From NCBI GenBank assembly GCA_022835495.1, contig BQOK01000001.1, positions 186,001 through 250,000 on the forward strand: a stretch of DNA of 64,000 bases, read 5' to 3'. Every line of letters starts with the position of its first letter. Position 1 is the stretch's first letter. The stretch is from Oscillospiraceae bacterium (GTDB lineage: Bacteria > Bacillota > Clostridia > Oscillospirales > Ruminococcaceae). Position numbers and translations under genes: made by a program. Under the pieces are notes generated by a model. That model made no database searches and was not told the origin of the DNA. It saw only the letters and a list, made by a program, of their open reading frames with translations. Shown piece by piece: positions 8,155 to 16,791 of the stretch.

Positions 8155-8200
8155 AAAGAGCCGGCCCCCCGCTTGCGGGGAGGGCCGGCCGGGGCTTTTT
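8155..8200 (-). terminator. Terminator of pyrBI, possibly bidirectional
   Basis: A GC-rich hairpin (GCCGGCCC with GGGCCGGC, inner CCCGC with GCGGG, 8160-8189) is flanked by a T-run in either direction (8155-8159 read on the minus strand; 8196-8200 on the plus strand). It follows pyrI. Confidence 0.75.
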
Positions 8201-8269
8201 ATAAAGGTGGGAGGAAACGGCGCGCGGGCAGCCCGGGGGAAGGCCGCCTTGCCTGCTGTATAGGCGGGG

Positions 8270-8695
8270 TCAGGGGCGGGTATACTCCTGTTCGCAGTAC
8301 ATGCAGCGGTAGGTGCCGGCCTCGGGATCGGTGAGCAGGAACACATGGTCCAGCTCCTGCTCCACGCTGGTGATGCAGCGGGGGTTTTTGCATTTGGCCA
8401 CGTTTACGATGCGGCCGGGCAGGGTGAGGTGCTTTTTCTCCACGATGCGCCCGCCCTCGATGATGTTCACCGTGATGCTGGGGTCAAGGAAGCCCAGCAC
8501 GTCCAGATCAATGTCGATGCGGTCCTCGATCTTGATGATGTCCTTGCGGCCGGATTTGTTGCTGCGGGCGTTCTTGATGATGGCCACGCTGCAATCCAGC
8601 TTGTCCAGTTCCAGCACACGGTAGATCTCCATGCATTTTCCGGCGGCGATGTGGTCGATCACAACGCCCTTTTCCAGGCTGTCAACGTTCAGCAT
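8270..8695 (-). CDS. pyrI: Aspartate carbamoyltransferase regulatory subunit
   Basis: The 141-residue protein has an N-terminal nucleotide-binding domain (GVVIDHI near residue 10) and a C-terminal zinc domain with Cys pairs CKNPRC and CMYC, which bind the structural Zn and contact the catalytic subunit. PyrI gives allosteric control of pyrimidine synthesis by CTP, UTP and ATP in enterobacteria, and occurs in many Clostridia. Its ATG follows directly on the pyrB stop with no gap, so synthesis of the two subunits is probably coupled. Confidence 0.96.
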   Translation of the reverse strand: MLNVDSLEKGVVIDHIAAGKCMEIYRVLELDKLDCSVAIIKNARSNKSGRKDIIKIEDRIDIDLDVLGFLDPSITVNIIEGGRIVEKKHLTLPGRIVNVAKCKNPRCITSVEQELDHVFLLTDPEAGTYRCMYCEQEYTRP

Positions 8696-9607
8696 TTACT
8701 CCACCTCCAGCATTTTCAAAATCAGCGCCATGCGCACAAAACGCCCGAACCTTGCCTGGGGGAAATAGGCGGCGCGGGGGTCGTCGTCCACCTCCACGCT
8801 GATCTCATTTACGCGGGGCAGCGGGTGCATTACGATCATGTCGGGCTTGGCCAGGGCCATTTTGCCGTTGTCGAGAATGTAGCTGTCGCGCAGGCGGATG
8901 TAATCCTCCTCGTTGAAGAAACGCTCGCGCTGCACGCGGGTCATGTACAGAATGTCCATCTGGGAGATGGCATCCTCCAGGCGTTCCACCTCTTCAAAGG
9001 GGAAGCCCTCGCGCACCAGGTCGTCGCGGATGTAGTCCGGAATCTGCAGTTCTTTGGGGCTGACCAGCACGAACTTGATGCCCTTGTAGCGCATCATGGC
9101 CCGGATGAGGCTGTGCACCGTGCGGCCGAATTTTAAATCGCCGCACAGGCCCACGGTGAGATTGTCCAGATGGCCTTTCAGCCGGTGGATGGTGAGCAGG
9201 TCGGTCAGGGTCTGGGTGGGGTGCTGGTGGCCGCCGTCGCCGGCGTTGATGAGGGGGCAGTCCACCTTGGAGGCCGCCACAGTGGCCGCGCCCTCCTTGG
9301 GGTGGCGCATGGCGATGATATCGGCATAGCACTCCACCGTGCGCACGGTGTCGGCCACGCTCTCGCCCTTGGCGGCCGAGCTGGAATTGGCCGAAGAAAA
9401 ACCCAACACCTGGCCACCGAGACTGAGCATTGCGGATTCAAAGCTCAAACGGGTGCGGGTGCTGGGTTCAAAAAACAAAGTAGCTAATATCTTGCCATCA
9501 CATTTGTGGGCAAAGGCCTGCGGGGTTTCGATGATGCGGTCTGCGAGCTCTAACAGCTCGTCGATCTCCTGAGTGGTCAGGTCCAGAGGACTGATCAGCT
9601 TTTTCAC
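8696..9607 (-). CDS. pyrB: Aspartate carbamoyltransferase catalytic subunit
   Basis: Read from the GTG at 9607 the protein has 303 residues, the usual PyrB size. It begins with the [16 protein letters not shown] helix, has the carbamoyl-phosphate loop [13 protein letters not shown], the HPTQTLTDL segment and the HPLPR loop that binds aspartate. It catalyses the first committed step of UMP synthesis. The GTG is chosen because AAAGGAGG lies 7 bases before it; a longer open frame upstream reads through the promoter and has no such site. No PyrR-type attenuator is seen in the very short leader. Confidence 0.96.
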   Translation of the reverse strand: MKKLISPLDLTTQEIDELLELADRIIETPQAFAHKCDGKILATLFFEPSTRTRLSFESAMLSLGGQVLGFSSANSSSAAKGESVADTVRTVECYADIIAMRHPKEGAATVAASKVDCPLINAGDGGHQHPTQTLTDLLTIHRLKGHLDNLTVGLCGDLKFGRTVHSLIRAMMRYKGIKFVLVSPKELQIPDYIRDDLVREGFPFEEVERLEDAISQMDILYMTRVQRERFFNEEDYIRLRDSYILDNGKMALAKPDMIVMHPLPRVNEISVEVDDDPRAAYFPQARFGRFVRMALILKMLEVE

Positions 9608-9636
9608 GAGCGGGGCCTCCTTTGCAAATTTTTTTA

Positions 9637-9665
9637 ATTCTACCCTGCCCCCCTTCAAATTGCAA
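9637..9665 (-). promoter_or_regulatory. Sigma-A promoter of pyrBI
   Basis: The minus strand has TTGCAA (9660-9665), a 17-base spacer and TAGAAT (9637-9642). Transcription would start near 9630, leaving a leader of only about 23 bases, too short for attenuation. Confidence 0.7.
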
Positions 9666-9838
9666 GACCTTTTTCGGAAAAATTTCAAAAAATGTAACGC
9701 TTGATGAAAAGTGTTTCTCTTGATTCGGCAAAAAATTCCAAACGCCGTTCCTTCCCGAAAAAATGGAAGAAATCCTTGTGCGCTCTGCACAACAAGGGAA
9801 CAAAACACTTTTGCAGTTTGACGGAAACGAAAAAGGAA

Positions 9839-9916
9839 GTTACAAAAATGGAACAAACAGCTTGTTTTGTTCACATAAAAGTAACACGAGAACAATGTTG
9901 CGTTACCTTGTTACTT
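9839..9916. promoter_or_regulatory. Repeated GTTAC/GTAAC boxes upstream of the agmatine operon
   Basis: The pentamer GTTAC or its complement GTAAC occurs at 9839-9843, 9881-9885, 9902-9906 and 9910-9914, and AAGTAAC/GTTACTT (9879-9885, 9910-9916) form an inverted repeat ending 15 bases before the -35 box. They could bind an activator of the operon. The rest of the AT-rich stretch 9666-9931 shows no gene or RNA I recognise. Confidence 0.45.
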
Positions 9917-9931
9917 CCGCATGTTAATCGG

Positions 9932-9960
9932 TTGACGTGCGCCTTTCACATTGGTATGAT
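9932..9960 (+). promoter_or_regulatory. Strong sigma-A promoter of the agmatine operon
   Basis: TTGACG (9932-9937), a 17-base spacer and TATGAT (9955-9960) differ from consensus by one base in each box. Transcription would start near 9967. Confidence 0.85.
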
Positions 9961-9966
9961 TTAGCC

Positions 9967-10177
9967 GTAGTCAACAATTTCCGGCCGGAAAGCTTCCAAA
10001 TGGTGGACAAAAACCACAAAGGAACGGCTGGAAGCGACACGGCAGCGGAAAAACCGCTGTTTTCCCGGCAACGGCCCGAGTTCAGCTGCGCCGACCCCGC
10101 AGGAACAGCTGATGCAGATAGAAACGGCAAAATAGAACATTATAAAAAGAGAGAGCGGGGAGAAAAGGTGGAACACT
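9967..10177 (+). other. Long 5' leader of aguA
   Basis: About 210 bases separate the probable start site from aguA. The leader has modest inverted repeats (CCGGCCGG near 9981) but no riboswitch or intrinsic terminator that I recognise. It ends with a purine-rich ribosome-binding region (GGGGAGAAAAGGTGG) just before the ATG. Confidence 0.5.
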
Positions 10178-11269
10178 ATGGCAAAGAGAATCGACAGCAC
10201 CCCGAAAAAAGACGGCTTCCGCATGCCCGGCGAGTTCGAGCCCCAGGAAAAGATCTGGATGATCTGGCCTGAGCGCCCGGACAACTGGCGCGACGGCGCC
10301 AAGCCCGCCCAGGAAGCTTACGCCAATGTGGCCAAGGCCATCAGCGAGTTCGAGCCGGTCACCATGATCGCCTCCCCCGCCCAGTATGCCCACGCCCGCA
10401 ATGTTCTGCCCCCGGAGATCCGCGTGGTGGAAATGGCCAACGACGACGCCTGGTGCCGCGACTGCGGCCCCACCTTTGTGAAGAACGACAAGGGCGAAGT
10501 GCGCGCCATCGACTGGGATTTCAATGCCTGGGGCGGCCTGGTGGACGGGCTGTACTTCCCCTGGGCCAACGATGACGCGATCGCGCAGAAGATCTGCGAG
10601 ATCGAGGGCATCGACACCTACCGCACCCCCGGCTTTGTGCTGGAGGGCGGCTCCATCCATGTGGACGGCGAGGGCACCCTGCTGACCACCGAGATGTGCC
10701 TTTTGAGCGAGGGCCGCAACCCCCACATGACCCGCGAAGAGATCGAAGAGCAGCTGAAAGAGTACCTGAACCTGGAGAAGATCATCTGGATCAAGGACGG
10801 CATTGACCCGGAAGAAACCAACGGCCACATCGACGACGTAGCCTGCTATGTGAAGCCCGGCGAGGTTGCCTGCATCTGGACCGAGGACCCCGAAAACCCG
10901 TTCTACAACGAGTGCCAGGCCGCTTACAAGACCCTGACCGAGGCCACCGACGCCAAGGGCCGCAAGCTGAAGGTGCACAAGCTGTGCATGCCCAAGGTCC
11001 CCGTGACCATCAAGGGCGACTTTAAGATCGACTACGTGGAGGGCACCCTGCCCCGTGAGGACGGCGATATCTGCATCGCTTCCTACATGAACTTTTTGAT
11101 CGTGAACGGCGGCGTGATCGTGCCCCAGTACGGCGACGAAAACGACGCGCTGGCCCTGGAGCAGGTGCAGGCCATGTTCCCCGACCGCAAGGCCGTGGGC
11201 GTGTATACCCGCGAGGTCGTGTACGGCGGCGGCAACATCCACTGCATCACCCAGCAGCAGGTGAAATAA
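10178..11269 (+). CDS. aguA: Agmatine deiminase
   Basis: The 363-residue protein has the agmatine deiminase family marks: MPGEFEPQEKIWMIWPERPDNW at the start, the substrate segment NDDAWCRDCGPTF near residue 88, the His region GHIDDVACYV near 218 and the C-terminal GGGNIHCITQQ with the nucleophile Cys356. It hydrolyses agmatine to N-carbamoylputrescine and ammonia in the cytosol. It is the first gene of an operon with a permease, an antiporter, ptcA and arcC, the complete fermentative agmatine route. No separate N-carbamoylputrescine amidase is present, as expected when ptcA follows. Confidence 0.97.
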   Translation: MAKRIDSTPKKDGFRMPGEFEPQEKIWMIWPERPDNWRDGAKPAQEAYANVAKAISEFEPVTMIASPAQYAHARNVLPPEIRVVEMANDDAWCRDCGPTFVKNDKGEVRAIDWDFNAWGGLVDGLYFPWANDDAIAQKICEIEGIDTYRTPGFVLEGGSIHVDGEGTLLTTEMCLLSEGRNPHMTREEIEEQLKEYLNLEKIIWIKDGIDPEETNGHIDDVACYVKPGEVACIWTEDPENPFYNECQAAYKTLTEATDAKGRKLKVHKLCMPKVPVTIKGDFKIDYVEGTLPREDGDICIASYMNFLIVNGGVIVPQYGDENDALALEQVQAMFPDRKAVGVYTREVVYGGGNIHCITQQQVK

Positions 11270-11333
11270 GACCCCTTTGGCAGGACCCGCGGCCCTGCGC
11301 GCCGGCAAAGGCGCGCAGGGCAAAGGGTCTTTT
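11270..11333 (+). terminator. Partial terminator between aguA and the permease
   Basis: A 12-bp perfect GC hairpin (11292-11303 with 11310-11321), extended by GACCC/GGGTC at its base, is followed by TCTTTT. It probably lowers transcription of the downstream genes relative to aguA. Confidence 0.75.
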
Positions 11334-11402
11334 CGGGCGGAGCAGGCTTTTGCGGGCCGAACGCTCCGCGGCTTTGTGAAATTTTGCGAGGAGGCAAAAT
11401 AG

Positions 11403-12752
11403 ATGCAAGAGAAGAAAAAGATAAATCTGTGGCAAACGATCCTGTTCTCCATCTGTGGTATTTTGGTGCTGGACAGTATCGCTTCCCCCGCGATGATCGG
11501 TGTGTCGGCCATTACCATGTGGATCATCACCGCCATCGTGTTCTTTATCCCCTACGGCCTGGTAAACGCTGAGCTGGGTTCCACCTACCCGGACGACGGC
11601 GGCATCGCCAGCTGGGTGCAGCGCGCCTTCGGCGAGAAGCACGCGGTGCTGGTGGGCTGGTATTACTGGGTGAATGTGGCGTTCTGGATGCCCGCCGTGT
11701 TCGTGGCGTTTTCCAGCTGGTTCTCCATGGCGTTTGCGCCCAGCGCTTCGCCCTGGCTGCTGGCCGCCATTGCCATTGTGATGTGCTGGCTGGTGGTGGC
11801 CATCGGCATCCGGGGCGTGGACCTGTCGGTCGCGGTTTCCAACATCGCGGCGTTCTGCAAGGTGGCCATTGTGGTCATCATGGGGATTCTGGGCGTGGCA
11901 TACGGCGTGACCCGCGGGTTCGCCAACGATTTCTCGCTCAGCTCGTTTGTTCCCGACATGAGCCATGCCACCGAGTACATTGCCATTATCGTGTACAACC
12001 TTTTGGGCTTTGAGCTGATCAGCAGCGTTGGCGGCGACATCGAGAACCCCAAAAAGAACATTCCCAAAATGACCGTGTTCGCCGGCCTGATCGTGACGGT
12101 GCTTTACATCATGGGCACCTTCGGCATTCTGGCGGCGATCCCCGTGGACAACATCAGCGAGGCCGACGGCTTCTTCTACGCCATTCAGGAGCTCTGCAGC
12201 GTGTTTGGACCCGCCCAGAACGCGGTGTTCTATGTGCTGATCATCGTTTCCATGCTCACACTGGTTTCCAACATGGTTTCCTGGAGCATGGGCGCGGTGG
12301 AAACCCTGGGCGCTATTGGCATGGAAGAGCGCAGCCCCAAGCTGCTGGGCCACAAGAGCAAGAAATTCGGCACCAACGACTACAGCTACATCGTGATGGG
12401 CGTGATCTCCACCGTGCTGATCGTGGTGAACTTCTCGCTGAGCGGCAACGCCAACGATGTGTTCTGGAACATCTTCGCCTTCAGCACCCTGGTGTTTATG
12501 CTGCCTTACCTGTGGCTGTTCCCCGCCGCATGGAAGCTGCGCAAGAGCGACCCGGGCACCGAGCGGGTGTACAAAGCCCCCGCCCTGGGCCTGTGCGTGG
12601 TGCTGGGCGAGGTGTGCATGGCGGTGGCCGTGTTCTTCCTGTTCTACGTGCCGTTTGACCCGCTGTATCACGGGATGCTGATCGTGGGCACGATCATTAC
12701 CACCCTGATTGGTTTCAAGCTTTACAACAACGGCAAGAAAGCAAACAAATAA
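11403..12752 (+). CDS. APC-family amino acid/polyamine permease, probably agmatine:putrescine antiporter
   Basis: The 449-residue protein has about 12 membrane segments and the APC start region (SICGILVLDSIASPAMIG, residues 17-34), followed by SWVQRAFGEKHAVLVGWYYW, as in the glutamate:GABA and agmatine:putrescine antiporters. In this operon the expected substrates are agmatine in and putrescine out, as for AguD of lactic acid bacteria; that assignment comes from context. The ribosome-binding site GCGAGGAGG lies 8 bases before the ATG. Confidence 0.9.
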   Translation: MQEKKKINLWQTILFSICGILVLDSIASPAMIGVSAITMWIITAIVFFIPYGLVNAELGSTYPDDGGIASWVQRAFGEKHAVLVGWYYWVNVAFWMPAVFVAFSSWFSMAFAPSASPWLLAAIAIVMCWLVVAIGIRGVDLSVAVSNIAAFCKVAIVVIMGILGVAYGVTRGFANDFSLSSFVPDMSHATEYIAIIVYNLLGFELISSVGGDIENPKKNIPKMTVFAGLIVTVLYIMGTFGILAAIPVDNISEADGFFYAIQELCSVFGPAQNAVFYVLIIVSMLTLVSNMVSWSMGAVETLGAIGMEERSPKLLGHKSKKFGTNDYSYIVMGVISTVLIVVNFSLSGNANDVFWNIFAFSTLVFMLPYLWLFPAAWKLRKSDPGTERVYKAPALGLCVVLGEVCMAVAVFFLFYVPFDPLYHGMLIVGTIITTLIGFKLYNNGKKANK

Positions 12753-12833
12753 TCGACAGATGGGGGGCGTATCCCCGTAAAAAACAAGGAAGACAAACCC
12801 AAGCCTAAAAGGAGCCGCGCCGTCGCCACCGCC

Positions 12834-14573
12834 GTGATCGTGCTGGCGGTGGCGGTTGTGGCGGGCGTGCTGCTGACCGCACGGGCCTCGGGGGAGCTGA
12901 CCGCCCGCATGGCAGCGGGCGCGGGCACCGAGAGTGGTGTGCGGGGCCAGCTGCTTGGCCCGCTGACGCTGATCCCGCCCATTGTGACCATCGTGCTGGC
13001 GTTCCTCACAAAAGAGGTGCTGACCAGCCTGCTGGCGGGCGGCCTTTCCGGCGCGGCATTATTGGTGGCCTCCCAGGCGGAGCTTGGGGGGTGGGGGGGC
13101 TTTTTGCTCAATACCCTGCACAAGTACTGCCTTACCCTGGTGGAGGTGCTGGCCCAGCCGGAAAATACGGCCATCATTGTGCTGTGCCTTTGCATCGGCG
13201 GATTAACAAACCTGATCCGGGAGGCGGGCGGTTTTAATGCCGTGGCCCGCAAGCTGGTGAAGCGGGTGAAGACCCCGCGCCAGGCACAGCTTATGACCAG
13301 CCTGATGGCGCTGATGTTCTTTTTTGACGACTACGCCGACGCGCTGATCGTGGGGCCGGTGATGCGGCCCATCACCGACCAGGCGCGGGTGAGCCGGGAA
13401 AAGCTGGCGTTCATGGTGGATTCCACCGCCGCCCCGGTGGCGGGCATTGCGCTGATCTCCAGTTGGATCGCGGCGGAACTGGCGGCCATTGAGGCCGGGT
13501 TCGACGTGCTGGGGGTGGCCGAATCGGCCTACAACACCTTTTTGGGCAGCATCCCCTATTGCTTTTACAACATTTTCTGCCTGACCTTCATCCTGTGGAT
13601 GGTGGTTATGGGGCGGGACTACGGCCCCATGTACAAGGCCGAATGCCGCGCCCGGGCGGGCGTTCCCATGAACCCCGAGCGCGCTGAGGCGGGCCAGCCG
13701 GCCGGCCAGGAGGAGCGCCCGGTCTCCCGCTCGAGCCTGTTCATTGCGGTGGGCTCCATCCTGTTCCTGTGCGTGTACGCGGTGGCGGGCATCTACTCGG
13801 ACGGGCTGTACAAGGCAAAGGCCGCCGGGCTGCTGGCCCGGGACGCGGGCTTCTCGTTTGAGACGCTGCGTGTGGCGTTCGGCGAGGCCAGCACCGTGCA
13901 GGTGCTGGTGGAGGCGGCCATTCTGACGGCGGTGCTGGCGGCCATTGTGGCCGTGGCCACCCGCGCCCTGACCTTTAACGGGGCGGTGGGCGCCTGGGTG
14001 GAGGGCGGCGTGCAGCTGCTCACCACGGCGCTGATCCTGGCGCTGGCGTGGGGCCTTTCGGCCATGATCGCCGAGCTGGGCTCGGCCAGCTACCTGGCCG
14101 AGATGCTGGCGGGCAGCCTGCCCTACTGGCTGCTGCCGAGCCTGGTGTTCCTGGTATGCTGCGGCGTGAGCTTCAGCGCGGGAAGCTATGGCTGCATGCT
14201 CATGATCATGCCCATGGCCGTGCCCATTGCCTACACCATGGCTTATTCAAACCCCGCCGTGCAGAACCCCTGGGGCCTGTTCTGCGCCTGTGTGGCCAGC
14301 GTGCTTGCCGGCTCCATTTTCGGCGACCACTGCTCCCCCGTGACCGACACGACGATCCTTTCGGCACAGGGCAGCGGCTGCGCCCTGCTGGACCATGTGA
14401 AGACCCAGATGCCCTACGCCCTGACCGTGGCCGCCACGGCCACCCTGATGGGCACCCTGCCTGCGGGCTTCGGCGTTTCGCCGGCCCTCACGCTGCCGCT
14501 GGGCATGGCGGTGCTGGCTGTGGTCCTGTTCAAATTCGGCAAACACCCCGCGCCCGCGGGGGAGAGCAAATAA
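12834..14573 (+). CDS. NhaC-type Na+/H+ antiporter family protein
   Basis: The roughly 579-residue membrane protein has about 11-12 hydrophobic segments, with FFDDYADALIVGP near residue 163 and GSIFGDHCSPVTDTTILSA near 487, which are typical of the NhaC superfamily. It may exchange Na+ for protons, or a metabolite for one, during agmatine fermentation. The start is uncertain: GTG at 12834 has a distant ribosome-binding site and begins inside the first membrane segment. A basic N-terminal stretch (KNKEDKPKPKRSR) is open upstream in the same frame but has no start codon. An ATG at 12760 would fit if the G run at 12762-12767 were one base longer. Confidence 0.85.
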   Translation: MIVLAVAVVAGVLLTARASGELTARMAAGAGTESGVRGQLLGPLTLIPPIVTIVLAFLTKEVLTSLLAGGLSGAALLVASQAELGGWGGFLLNTLHKYCLTLVEVLAQPENTAIIVLCLCIGGLTNLIREAGGFNAVARKLVKRVKTPRQAQLMTSLMALMFFFDDYADALIVGPVMRPITDQARVSREKLAFMVDSTAAPVAGIALISSWIAAELAAIEAGFDVLGVAESAYNTFLGSIPYCFYNIFCLTFILWMVVMGRDYGPMYKAECRARAGVPMNPERAEAGQPAGQEERPVSRSSLFIAVGSILFLCVYAVAGIYSDGLYKAKAAGLLARDAGFSFETLRVAFGEASTVQVLVEAAILTAVLAAIVAVATRALTFNGAVGAWVEGGVQLLTTALILALAWGLSAMIAELGSASYLAEMLAGSLPYWLLPSLVFLVCCGVSFSAGSYGCMLMIMPMAVPIAYTMAYSNPAVQNPWGLFCACVASVLAGSIFGDHCSPVTDTTILSAQGSGCALLDHVKTQMPYALTVAATATLMGTLPAGFGVSPALTLPLGMAVLAVVLFKFGKHPAPAGESK

Positions 14574-14609
14574 ACCCGAGAAAAACAAAAACATGGAGGT
14601 ATCCTTAAC

Positions 14610-15635
14610 ATGGAACTGCGTCACTTTATTGACACCAGCGACTTCACCAAACAGGAGCTGCTGGACATCATCCACCTGAGCCTGAAGATCAAAAAATGCA
14701 TCAAAACCGGCTATTACCCCCCGCTGATGCGGCGTAAGACCCTGGGCATGATTTTCCAGCAGTCTTCCACCCGCACCCGCGTATCCTATGAGACCGCGAT
14801 GGAGCAGCTGGGCGGCCACGCCCAGTATCTTGGACCCGGCATGATCCAGCTGGGCGGCCACGAGACCATCGGCGATACCGGCAAGGTGCTGAGCCAGCTG
14901 GTGGATGTGGTGATGGCCCGCGTGATTGACCACAAGACCGTGGTGGAGCTGGCCGAGAACTGCACTGTTCCCGTGATGAACGCCATGAGCGATTACAACC
15001 ACCCCACCCAGGAGATCGGCGACATGTGCACCATCGTGGAGAACCTGCCCCGCGGCAAAAAGCTGGAGGAGTGCAAGGTGGTCTTTGTGGGCGACGCCAC
15101 CCAGGTTTGCGCCTCGCTGGCCATGATCACCACCAAGCTGGGCATGAAGTTCGCCCACTACGGCCCCAAGGGCCACCTGATCCCCGACAGCCCCAGCGCC
15201 GCCTGCATGGCCGCCATTGAAAAGAACTGCGCCGAGAACGGCGGCGTTTTTGAGGAAGGGGACGACCGGGATCTGGTAAAGGGCGCCGACTTCATCTACA
15301 CCGACGTGTGGTACGGCCTGTACGAGAGCGAGATGCCCAAGGAGGAGCGCGTGCGCGTGTTCGGCGACTACCAGGTGAACCGCGAGATGATGCAGCTGGG
15401 CAACCTGGGCTGCAAGTTCATGCACTGCCTGCCCGCCACCCGCGGCGAGGACGTGACCGACGAGGTGGCCGATTCCGACGCTTCCCTGTGCTGGGAAGAG
15501 GCCGGCAACCGCCTGACCGCCATGCGCGGCCTGCTGGTGTACTTCACCCGTTACCAGAAGGACGGCACCGAGGCGGAGAAGGAAGCCGTGAAGCAGGAGC
15601 TGGAAGCCTTTATGGAAGAGCGCGGCCTGGCGTAA
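14610..15635 (+). CDS. ptcA: Putrescine carbamoyltransferase
   Basis: The 341-residue protein belongs to the ornithine/aspartate transcarbamylase fold. It has the carbamoyl-phosphate loop [10 protein letters not shown] near residue 50, [10 protein letters not shown] near 131 and [15 protein letters not shown] near 270. The QSSTRTR loop and the operon with aguA and arcC fit putrescine carbamoyltransferase rather than ArgF. It phosphorolyses N-carbamoylputrescine to putrescine and carbamoyl phosphate. The start follows GGAGG. A role as ornithine carbamoyltransferase cannot be fully excluded from sequence alone. Confidence 0.93.
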   Translation: MELRHFIDTSDFTKQELLDIIHLSLKIKKCIKTGYYPPLMRRKTLGMIFQQSSTRTRVSYETAMEQLGGHAQYLGPGMIQLGGHETIGDTGKVLSQLVDVVMARVIDHKTVVELAENCTVPVMNAMSDYNHPTQEIGDMCTIVENLPRGKKLEECKVVFVGDATQVCASLAMITTKLGMKFAHYGPKGHLIPDSPSAACMAAIEKNCAENGGVFEEGDDRDLVKGADFIYTDVWYGLYESEMPKEERVRVFGDYQVNREMMQLGNLGCKFMHCLPATRGEDVTDEVADSDASLCWEEAGNRLTAMRGLLVYFTRYQKDGTEAEKEAVKQELEAFMEERGLA

Positions 15636-15669
15636 AACTGAATCAACCGATAAAAAGGAGAAATGTATT

Positions 15670-16596
15670 ATGGCTAAAATCGTGATCGCCCTGGGCGGCA
15701 ACGCGCTGGGCAACACCCCCGCCGAACAACTGGCTCTGGTGACCGGCACCGCGAAGCCCATTGTGGACCTGATCGAGCAGGGCAACCAGGTCATCATTGC
15801 CCATGGCAACGGGCCCCAGGTGGGCATGATCAACCTGGGCATGTCCACCGCTGCCGAGGCCGGAGCCATCAAGTCCGACATGCCCTTCCCCGAGTGCGGG
15901 GCCATGAGCCAGGGCTACATCGGCTACCATTTGCAGAACGCCATCAACAACGAACTGACCGCCCGGGGCATCCGCAAGCCCGTGGGCACCCTGGTGACCC
16001 AGGTGCTGGTGGACGAGGCCGACCCCGCGTTTCAGAAGCCTTCCAAGCCCATCGGCGCGTTTTACACCAAGGAAGCGGCCGACAAGCTGGCCGCAGAGAA
16101 GGGCTACACCATGATTGAGGACGCAGGCCGGGGCTACCGCCAGGTCGTGCCCAGCCCCAAGCCGGTGGACGTGGTGGAGAAGGACATGGTGAACACCCTG
16201 GTGGACGCCGGATACGTGGTCATTACCGTGGGCGGCGGCGGCATCCCCGTGATCCGCAAGGACGGCAGGCTGGTGGGAACCCCCGCCGTGATCGACAAGG
16301 ACTTCGCGTCCGCCAAGCTGGCGGAGCTGGTGAAGGCCGACAAGCTGGTCATTCTGACCGCCGTGGACCGGGTGGCCATCAACTGGGGTAAGCCCGACCA
16401 GAAGAGCCTGGAAAGCATGACCGTGGCCGAGGCCGAGCGGTACTGCGGCGAGGGCCATTTTGCCCCCGGCAGCATGCTGCCCAAGGTGCAGGCCGCCATG
16501 AGCTTTGCCCAAGCCGGCGGCGAGGCGATCATCGCCAGCCTGGAAAAGGCCGCCGACGCCCTGGTGGGCAAAAGCGGCACCCGCGTGGTGGGCTGA
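15670..16596 (+). CDS. arcC: Carbamate kinase
   Basis: The 308-residue protein begins KIVIALGGNAL and has AHGNGPQVG near residue 44 and GGGGIPVI near 191, the carbamate kinase signatures of the amino-acid kinase fold. It transfers phosphate from carbamoyl phosphate to ADP, giving the single ATP gained per agmatine, plus CO2 and NH3. It is the last gene of the agmatine operon and is followed by two hairpins. Confidence 0.96.
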   Translation: MAKIVIALGGNALGNTPAEQLALVTGTAKPIVDLIEQGNQVIIAHGNGPQVGMINLGMSTAAEAGAIKSDMPFPECGAMSQGYIGYHLQNAINNELTARGIRKPVGTLVTQVLVDEADPAFQKPSKPIGAFYTKEAADKLAAEKGYTMIEDAGRGYRQVVPSPKPVDVVEKDMVNTLVDAGYVVITVGGGGIPVIRKDGRLVGTPAVIDKDFASAKLAELVKADKLVILTAVDRVAINWGKPDQKSLESMTVAEAERYCGEGHFAPGSMLPKVQAAMSFAQAGGEAIIASLEKAADALVGKSGTRVVG

Positions 16597-16651
16597 AACG
16601 CCTGCCGCGGGGCCTGAAACTGTTATCTTCTTCCTCTCTCTTTTTGGAAAG

Positions 16652-16682
16652 GGCGCCGGCCGCGCAGGCCGCGGCCGGCGCC
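16652..16682 (+). repeat. 13-bp GC hairpin after arcC
   Basis: The arms 16652-16664 and 16670-16682 pair perfectly around CAGGC. There is no T-run after it, so it is more likely an RNA-stabilising hairpin than a terminator. Confidence 0.6.
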
Positions 16683-16742
16683 TGATCCGCCTTTACCAAA
16701 CCAACTCCTTTCTCATTCTCTCTCCATAACTCAAGGCAAGGG

Positions 16743-16783
16743 CAGGGCCCCGGCGCGTTTGCGCCGGGGCCCTGTTCGTTTTG
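16743..16783 (+). terminator. Terminator of the agmatine operon
   Basis: A perfect 14-bp hairpin (16743-16756 with 16761-16774, loop GTTT) is followed by TTCGTTTTGTTT. It separates the operon from the convergent RpiR gene. Confidence 0.85.
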
Positions 16784-16791
16784 TTTATGCC

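Noticed and set aside
9608-9636. PyrR-type or other attenuator before pyrB
   Set aside because: The leader after the predicted start site is only about 23 bases and has no hairpin or PyrR-binding sequence.
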